A stretch of DNA of 64,000 nucleotides from assembly GCF_000218685.1 (NCBI RefSeq), contig NW_006763292.1:2495909-2559908 (forward strand), read 5' to 3'. The DNA is from Serpula lacrymans var. lacrymans S7.9. Lineage: Eukaryota; Basidiomycota; Agaricomycetes; Boletales; Serpulaceae. Below the pieces are notes generated by a model that was not told where the DNA came from, did no database searches, and was given only the letters and a program-made list of their open reading frames with translations. A program made the position numbers and the translations under genes. Positions 56,922 to 64,000 of the stretch are shown piece after piece (positions within the stretch are counted from its first letter, which is position 1; every line of letters starts with the position of its first letter).

Positions 56922-59317
56922 CTACGAAGTACGAATCTGACCTTCCTCCCTCCCATTCCTCAGCATCGGACTCACCAACCCTCTCTCAGACCGACTCTGC
57001 TCCCCCGGTGGCGACGAAGACGGAAAGGATCGGGCGGGAGTAGGAGAGCCATCGCCACCAAGCTGGACCTCTGGACTGTCGCCTTCGTCATCACTGTCGA
57101 TAGGCGTTCCAAGAGCACTGGCACCCACATTTCCGAGGTGCGCTGAACCGGAAGCGGTCCTACGGGCTCGTCGCGCGTGGAACGTCCTGCTCGCAGTCGC
57201 ATTCGAGAAGATAGGCAGCAGATACCTCTCATCCAACGCCTGGAACCATTTCCCGTCCTCCCCAACAGCACCCGCTCCTCCATTCTCTGGATCTCCTCCT
57301 CCTCCAGGCGGAGGAGGAGGGTGCTCGCTCGACGTCGTCGCCATCGGGAGCACTTCCACATCCGAATCATACGAATCGGAAGAGGCGGCAGAGAAGACGG
57401 CGTGGTTTGCGATCGGTGAAGCGGGACTTTGGGCTTGGTGGTTGTAGCTCGTTGGTGCGTAGTGAGTGCCTATTCTGCCTGCTCCCCTCGCATATCCCGC
57501 GTTCGATGGCATATAGCCCAGTCCTTCGTCTGTATACCTACTCCACGGGCCACCAGTGTTACGACGGCCATACCACGGGCTCCTTCCAGTGTGTCCATCC
57601 TCATCTTCGCTGCTGCTAGCCGCTTCGTCCTCCACACCCGTGCGGATCCCGAGAACTTCGAGCATCCTCGCTGTCGTACCACCGAATACGACAACAGTGA
57701 GCACGACGACTACTAATACAGTTGTCCTGAGCGTCTGTGCGTTCTCGCCTTTGAACCCTGCGGCGAGCGCAACGCCTACGGCACCACGAAGACCTGCCCA
57801 AAAGAGCATCATCTGGTAGGAATGCGGCAGCTCTTCCGTCCGCTGGCCCCGAGCATGGCGGTGGAAGAAGTTGATAGCTTCAGAGAGGGGGAAGACGGAT
57901 GCGTAGCGCGTGAAGACGACGGCTACAGTGGTGATGGTGATAAAAAGCGGTTTTACGTAGTTCGTCACACGCTCGGAGGATGGCGGGCTCGTAAACAAGG
58001 ACAACCCGAGGTATATGAAGATAAAGTTTTCCGAGAGCTGGGCGAGCGTTGAAAATATGTACTTTGTTGTACGTTGAGTCCGTCGGGACATCGTGTGGTA
58101 TGCATAGTGCTTCAGCGTGATACCACAGAAGAGGAGGGATACAATGCCCGACATCGATAGTCCATTGGAGAAGAAGTAGCAGGTGTAGGCACAGAGGGCT
58201 ACGAGACACGACTCAATGGACGGATACAGGTTAAGTGACGAATGCTTGAGCACGAGAGACATCGCTAGGCCGAAACTAACTCCGAGTGCCATCGACACAC
58301 TGAAAGATAACAAGAATATACCAATCCCGTGGAAGATAGACGATATATAAATCTCCGTCCCGTGGAATTGTGTGAGCGTCCTGTGAGAGCAGGCAATGTT
58401 TAGAAAAATCCAGTTAAAGTGGAAAACTCAAAACTACTTACTCATACATAACAATACTAACGGCGTCATTGAGAAGACTCTCGCCAAAAATGACACTATA
58501 CAGCTTTGGATCCACTTTGTACTGGTTGAATATGGCCAAAATAGTTACCGGATCAGTAGCAGATAGTGTCGAGCCAAAAACGAGGCATTCCAATAATGTG
58601 ATATCTAGCGACTCCAGGCCTAGGAATGAATATATGTAAACGAGGACACTGTTCTGCAAGTGATAAGCAACGCGAAACAGATGAAAAATGTCGAATTGGA
58701 CGCGTACCCCACTCCAACCGCGGAGATGAATGTGCCAAGGAAGGCGAAGGTAAGGATAGAGCCAAAGTTACGAAAGAAATTCTCCTTTGTACAGTAAGAA
58801 AGAAAAAACTCGTCAATAGGGTGCTAGTTGCGACGAGTTGCATGCTTACTTGTTTCAGTTCATAGCCAGAATTCAAGATGATTGGTGGTAATAGAAGATT
58901 AAAAAAGAGGGTATGTTTGAACGTCTGAAACGAATGAGATCAGAATATTCGAGACGCCAAGGGAATACAGGCAAAACCAAGGCAGAAACCATGTTGACGG
59001 TGCCGAGATCCTTGCTTGTACCATTCACCCAAGTCCAGATAACATTGCGCACTCACCAGCATCTCCCGAATCATCGTACCAGGTGCGAGTCGTACAACCA
59101 GGCCCACCAGCATGCCAGCAAAGATGGCGACGAACGTCTCATGTACGGCTCGTATTCTTTTTATTTGAAGATAATACGACGTCCACAGCGACAAAATGAG
59201 CAGCAAACAGACGAGAAAAAGCGACCATGACGAGTAATATTCCTCCTCTTCAGGTACTGGCAACACGGAGGGAGTAGCGGGAGCAGTCGCCGTTATCGAG
59301 CCTAGCTTGATGGACAT
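56922..59317 (-). CDS. NHX1: Na+(K+)/H+ exchanger, NHE/Nhx1 family
   Basis: Endosomal or vacuolar monovalent cation/proton antiporter. The first exon holds a short acidic N-terminus and membrane segments ([38 protein letters not shown]). The core follows: [37 protein letters not shown] and [18 protein letters not shown], whose ND pair is the ion-binding signature. Further on are [15 protein letters not shown] and [14 protein letters not shown]. About 12 hydrophobic segments in all. The last 230 residues form an acidic, Ser/Pro/Gly-rich cytosolic tail ending [10 protein letters not shown] at 56922. Four or more introns; total about 690 residues. The start ATG 59317 is the only one preceding the first membrane segment. 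Confidence 0.93.
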
Positions 59318-59636
59318 GGGGCGAAAGCAAGAATGGATTGCAAGCCAGAATGTAGGCTTTCAACTGAGAAACCACAGTTACACTTGTTGGTGGTTGCTTT
59401 CGCTGGGCTGCGCGGGGTGTCGTGGCCTTGCTCGGGAACAGAGACCTAGAGAGTTATGTAATCCATACCATTTCCGTCCGGTGGCACTTCTTAAGGCACT
59501 CGGGGCATTCATTCACACCTCTTGCTTTCCATAACATACGTGCCTCGATAACAGTATTTATGACAGCGAACGAGTGAGTGGGGAACATCTAAATATTAAA
59601 CCAGTTATATGTTATATCGAAATGCTATATAGACTA
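59318..59636. other. Intergenic region, exchanger promoter and OXA1 3' flank
   Basis: 319 bp; no gene or notable motif seen. Confidence 0.4.
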
Positions 59637-61097
59637 TCATCTCCGGGCCTTGGCTGCAGTGACTTTGCTTCGGTTCTGCCACCATGTCTGAGCAAATCGC
59701 AGGGACTGTATCATCGTGGGGAAGGGCATGGCCTGCTTCACAAGGGGCGGAATCTTCAGCGCATGACGCACAGCGGCTTGCTGAAGTATTAACGACTGCA
59801 GTGCAGTTGCAGTGACACCAGTAACAACCGATAGCCATAATCCCTGAAGGATGGCGTTTAGTTCTACAGCCCATATATATCATTTCCGATCAAAACACTT
59901 ACAGATGGTAAGTGGCCCATGAAGGGAAGACCCGTGACAGACAATATCCGCATAAAGTTCATGAAATGCGCCATCTCTGGACGTTCAGCAATATTCATGT
60001 CTTTTCTCATAACCTAGGGAACAGTCATCAATCAGAGACGGGAGAAGGAGATGTACGGGTACACTTACGGTCATTTGAATGTTCACCATGACTGTAGTAA
60101 GAATCGGTAGGATGAAGTAAGGGTCAGCCATGGTCAAATCTGGCAAGATATCAATCCCGCTTTGTTTGAGCTGCTCGACGGGTAGCTGAACCATTTTCTT
60201 GATGCCCAGGAACATTCCAAACGTAACAGGGATTTGAATGAACGGCAAGAACATGGAAGGCCCGACCCTAACGCCGGCTTGCTCGTATATTTTCTGTCGC
60301 TTCAGAAGAATACGCTGCATAGCAAGTCTATCTCCCTTTGGAACATTTTTCGTCTCCTCGCCGAGGGTCATCAGTTGGCTGGTGAATGGAAGGAGACGCG
60401 CAGAGTTCCGTATGCTAGCCACGCTAACCGGCACAAGAGCCACTCGCCATAGTAATGTCCCGGCGATGATGGCATAGAACCATGGCATCCCTGTGCTGAC
60501 CTGGAGGAGCTCGAAAGACCATCTGATGATTCCCGCGGGTGTCCAGCCGGCAATTCCAAGTTCAGCAAAATCGCCGTAGTTGAGAGGAGGAATGACGTCT
60601 GACACGGTAGGTATGGGAGACACGTCGGGTACAGGTGGTTCTGGGATCTGGGCAGTGGGAACTGCCAGTGCTGCCGACGCCTCTGGGGTGTTAGACGTAG
60701 ATTGAGCGGAGTTGACAGTGTCATTACTAGCAGGCAATGAAGGTGTTTCCGGTACTGAAGGTGAGTCCTGCGGTACGAGTGGATGTTCTGGAGAAGATGT
60801 CACCACTGGATTAGATGGCTCTGGGACGGGTGATTTGGACCACCAATAGTTCCTCGTGTTAGACAGGCCATATGGAGAGATTTTTGGCAGTGGTCTGGAG
60901 TACTGCAAAGAACATGAGATAAACTCGAGTATACGTGTGGTAGATACTCACCTGCAAGGACAAAAAGCGCGTGCGAGTGTGGTTAAGAGGCAACCTAGAT
61001 GGCCATGCACATGAATTGGCAAGAAAAGAAAGCAAAGTGATACCTACCTACCAGAGACCCTAATGGTCAACCTTGCACACGAGTTTGCCAGAACCAT
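59637..61097 (-). CDS. OXA1: Mitochondrial inner-membrane insertase Oxa1
   Basis: YidC/Oxa1/Alb3 family insertase for mitochondrially made and re-exported proteins. The first exon (61048-61097) and second (60952-60994) give a basic, Ser/Arg-rich presequence: MVLANSCARLTIRVSGR, then LPLNHTRTRFLSLQYSRPL. A Pro-rich stretch leads to the core, starting GIIRWSFELLQVSTGMPWF, with LLWRVALVPVSVASIRNSA. The loop QRILLKRQKIYEQAGVRVGP, PFIQIPVTFGMFLGIKKM, and a final membrane segment in GLWLSVVTGVTATALQSLIL follow. The end TWWQNRSKVTAAKARR is basic, fitting ribosome contact, with TGA at 59637-59639. The phase of the first intron selects the second of three overlapping GTAGGT donors. Total about 400 residues. 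Confidence 0.92.
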
Positions 61098-61239
61098 TGC
61101 AGACTACGACTGAGACCCTTGAACGGAAATGCGAAAGAAAAAAAAGCGTGGGGGAAACGAACCGGGCCGAGCCAGACCGACCCAGTGGTATGAGCGCCAA
61201 GTGAACCGAGCTGGACCCATTCCTTTGTTCCCTGCCATC

Positions 61240-61876
61240 ATGACAGGCCACCACCGATACAGGTTAGTCCAGCGTTTTTTATTATAAGTTTGGTTGTAAA
61301 CCTTGCTTTATCTCTGCCATTGACACCAGGGGCCATCGGGCGCACTCGTTTATGCCGGTTGACATCAACGAACTCGTGGAGCTGCGAGCACGGCACAGGA
61401 CGTTCGACGGCGCGTATCGTCGGACAGCCCTCGCAAACCTTGGTTATTCGTTGACAGTCCTCCGTCTCTTTGATGTAAGATTTTACAGAAGTACGTTCTT
61501 TTCTTTCTTTCAGCTTTCCATTTCTCGACACACCCCCTTGGGTCTTTTGCGTCCTCTGATTTCCATCGAAACAGCGCAGATCTTATCTGTACAATGAACC
61601 CATTTCTCATGTCCATTTCCAGTCGGCCTTCTTTACTTGGTCCTCTCTGGTGTGCTTTTCATCATGGCCTATCTCCGAGCTCGTCATTCTCGGCATGACT
61701 TTGCCGACCAGAACGCAGAGGCAGCCTTTTACGAACGCGCGCTTCCGACAGTCGGGCAACAGGACAAGCAGGGGCATGGGAGACCTTTCATGACTGCGGG
61801 GGTAAATGTACTCGCACTCGCCATCGTTGTAGCAGCAGTCGAGATCGTTCTTTTGTCTCTCATTTTCCAGATCTGA
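61240..61876 (+). CDS. Small membrane protein, DUF202-like
   Basis: Three exons (61240-61262, 61330-61490, 61623-61876) join in phase to 145 residues. A hydrophilic start contains the DUF202-type signature RTFDGAYRRTALANLGYSLT. Three hydrophobic segments follow (ALANLGYSLTVLRLF, LLYLVLSGVLFIMAYL, VLALAIVVAAVEIVLLSLIF), with a charged loop (RARHSRHDFADQNAEAAF) between the second and third. This matches the short three-helix DUF202 membrane proteins found in fungi and bacteria, whose role is not established. It shares a 142-bp divergent promoter with OXA1. The family call rests on motif resemblance only. Confidence 0.65.
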
Positions 61877-62613
61877 TACGTACACCCGTGGGGTGAGTCT
61901 TGTCCGTCAAACCCAGCTTACAAAAGGGTTATCCGGCAAAGACCAGTAGTTGGCGAGTGAACCCAACTCTAACAGTTCTCGCTGAAGTGTGGGGGCGGTT
62001 TAGAAGACCATTGTCACGGCAAATGGACACGACTACAATTTTACCTACATACTACACACATGACGGCCCGGTATACTATGCTTCAATATTTTGCCCGCAT
62101 CCCGAACCCTGTCGAGTCGTAAGCAATGACTTGATTTCTGTTCCAAGGCAATGGCACGCTGAACCTGTATTTGTAGATCAGCTCGAAGCTCGTAAATAGC
62201 CGCAGCTCGATCCATGGATCAGCGACCTTAATCGCCGCCGCCGAGGGTATCTTTCTTACGAGAGGTTTGATACACAACACAACCTGCAGGTGATAAACCT
62301 TGAAGCTCTATCTAGTACTTTGGTACTTCACTGCCGACTACTCGAAATGTCAAGTATCACTCATGGGAAGAAGTCGAATAACATAAGGCGCTGATCTTCC
62401 ATAGTAAATCAATATATTACCTCCAGTTCATTTTTAAATAGTCACGCAGGTAGCTAGCACCGACGACGAAATATATGAACGTTAAATGAACATAAACCCC
62501 TGGCGGGTATCTCGCTAACATAGCAAAGTCCAGAAAACCAGGGCAGCTGAAATTGCAATAGAACATCACCCGAGCAACAAAGAAAGCCTCAAAGTACCGC
62601 CAAACAATCCTCA
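61877..62613. other. Convergent intergenic region
   Basis: 737 bp between the DUF202-like gene and the GPI-protein gene. It holds short frames only (61900-62199 plus, 62417-62617 minus), none supported. Confidence 0.45.
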
Positions 62614-63644
62614 TCACAAACTAGCCACAGCCAGTGCTGCCATGCCTAAGAAGATGCTGACAGGTCCATTGAGATCCTGGCTGAGCGATCGGGATGCTGC
62701 TCCGCTTAGGATGCCACTCGAGATACCACCAGCTGCCTGGACAGCACCACTGAGGAAGTTAGTCCCGCACTGGCTCTGAATGGCAGAGACGAGGGCAGTC
62801 TGTCCACTCATAAGAGGACTGGTGGAAAGACCGGGCGCGTAGGGACGGTTAGACTCGAAGGTGATATAAGGAGTGAGGATGCTGCGAGTGCATGCGGTGC
62901 AAAGAGAAGAAGAGGACATCGAGGGTTGGAGGAAGAGGAAGACGAGATTGGTATCGTGGTATGTGGTGGTATTGGGAATGAGCGCTGCAGTAGTGTTGGA
63001 ATCATCGCGACGGGAGAGAACTTGGGGTGTGTAGTAAAGGTTTGAAACCTTTGCCTGATCAGAGCCAGGTATGACGATGTCTACACTGCCCACTCCAGTA
63101 GACGACGAGTTCATTCCATTGGTGACTTGCGTGACACAGTACTGGCCATTGTCACCTTTGGAGCAGACTGCTTGTCTGAGGGGAGTCAGGACATAAAGAG
63201 TGTCATAGATCCTGATCACGTCGTCGTTAGGGCTCGATGTGAGCTCTGCAGAGCAAGCAGAGTAGAAGGCGCTGAGCTGGCCGCCAATGATGCTGTCAGG
63301 GCAGTTGGTGAATGCACTGGATGCACAAAGGCTGCTGAGTGCCGAGTTGACATCGGAGGATGAAGGGCTGCTAGAGTTGGCACCAGGCCCGAATGCTGAA
63401 GTGGCTGATACGATGGGACTCGTGCATGCAGTGAGGTTGGAGTTGCTGTTAAGCGAGTTGAGGAAAGATGAACATCCTTGGCTGATATCAGTTGGTATAA
63501 GGGGGTTCGCAGTGGTATTGGAAGACTTAGAACAAAGGATGACTGTCAGACGTTGCTATTGATGTATTTTGCTGATATTGGACTCACTGAGGACTGGGCC
63601 ACCACGGCGGAGACCAGGACTGATAGTACTGCAATAGACTTCAT
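62614..63644 (-). CDS. Secreted, GPI-anchored cell-surface protein, Cys/Ser-rich
   Basis: Three exons or so, about 320 residues. The signal peptide is MKSIAVLSVLVSAVVAQSS, cut by an intron after it. The body is Ser/Thr/Asn-rich with many N-glycosylation sequons (SNTTA, SNLTA, SNTTAAL) and spaced cysteines (QGCSSFLNSL, SSLCASSAFTNC, FYSACSAEL, AVCSKGDNGQYC, LCTACTRSI, SQCGTNFL). The C-terminus ends in a small-residue site followed by a hydrophobic stretch (GPVSIFLGMAALAVASL), the mark of a GPI anchor. The pattern recalls the fungal family often called DUF7729, but I am not certain. Function unknown; probably cell wall. Start 63644; the stop is at 62614-62616. Confidence 0.8.
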
Positions 63645-63832
63645 TTGATATGAAAGGATATGGTAAGGATGAAAGAGTGGACGTGTTCTTTACTGTCGAC
63701 GACGACGGCGCCTCGTTTTTGCGTTATGGAGCGAAGTGGTTTCAATGCGAAAAACGGTCTCGTTGCCCTCCACACGAGGCGTCCATCACCAAACAACACC
63801 AAATACAGGCCTAGACGCGGCTGAACAATAAC

Positions 63833-64000
63833 ATGACCGCGGGAAAGCTGACTAATACAACCACACTCGGATCTAAGCAGTCCATTATTCTGTTATCACC
63901 GATAGCACTGACCGCAGATGCTCTTGAACCACTACCATCCGTTATTGCCCATAGTAAGTGTCTCCTCTTTCTCAATACCTTCTAACATATGCAAGGAAAC
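63833..64000 (+). CDS. First exon of an unrecognised gene (cut by the window edge)
   Basis: ATG at 63833 opens MTAGKLTNTTTLGSKQSIIL and continues through LSPIALTADALEPLPSVIAH to a GTAAGT donor at about 63,954. The first exon would be about 40 codons; the remainder is outside the window. The divergent position, 188 bp from the GPI-protein start, supports a real promoter. No family is recognised from this piece. Confidence 0.4.

Overview
The window is nuclear DNA of a filamentous basidiomycete, most likely a mushroom-forming Agaricomycete. The evidence is dense protein genes on both strands cut by many very short GT-AG introns (mostly 45-70 nt), short intergenic gaps, and typical gene content: a divergent G-alpha, multi-intron membrane P450s, a class III GH18 chitinase, SET5 and a CBF1-like bHLH factor. 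No rRNA, tRNA, CRISPR array or bacterial operon was seen.

Layout. Bases 1-10,600 are a nest of LTR retrotransposons. A decayed Ty1/copia element on the + strand (4320-8948) is the host. A Ty3/gypsy element on the - strand (1-4319, running off the left edge) has landed in it. So has a 2.45-kb non-coding element (5221-7668) flanked by the 5-bp duplication GAAAT, and a second gypsy-type LTR plus gag (8949 to about 10,600). All coding parts carry stops, frameshifts or lost catalytic residues, mostly explained by C-to-T or G-to-A changes. Bases 10,600-13,460 hold no gene I can name.

Bases 13,465-37,300 are a housekeeping block: RING-CH membrane E3 ligase (+), eIF2-gamma (-), two lineage-specific small genes, MCM10 (+), a large Lte1/Cdc25-type RasGEF (-), ASF1 (+), UBP6 (-), BAP31-like (+), a poorly coding gap, and SET5 (-). 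Two of these (MCM10, ASF1) are S-phase chromatin genes with an MluI cell-cycle box (ACGCGT) just upstream.

Bases 37,640-51,220 are a more accessory block built by duplication. Two paralogous cytochrome P450s (-) flank two tandem DEDDy 3'-5' exonucleases (+), whose first copy is cut by a nonsense codon, and a GH18 chitinase (-). A diverged direct repeat lies between the exonucleases.

Bases 51,900-64,000 return to core genes: CBF1-like bHLH (-), atypical G-alpha (+), Na+/H+ exchanger (-), OXA1 (-), a DUF202-like membrane protein (+), a GPI-anchored surface protein (-) and the first exon of one more gene (+).

Gene models were joined by hand from reading frame plus splice signals. Start and stop codons of named genes are well supported unless stated. 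No similarity search was possible, so family names rest on remembered motifs. I saw no clearly new multi-gene system. The best leads are a canonical -1 frameshift heptamer at the gypsy gag/pol overlap, two GC-AG introns in conserved genes, a G-alpha lacking the catalytic glutamine, and the tandem exonuclease pair with its decayed copy.
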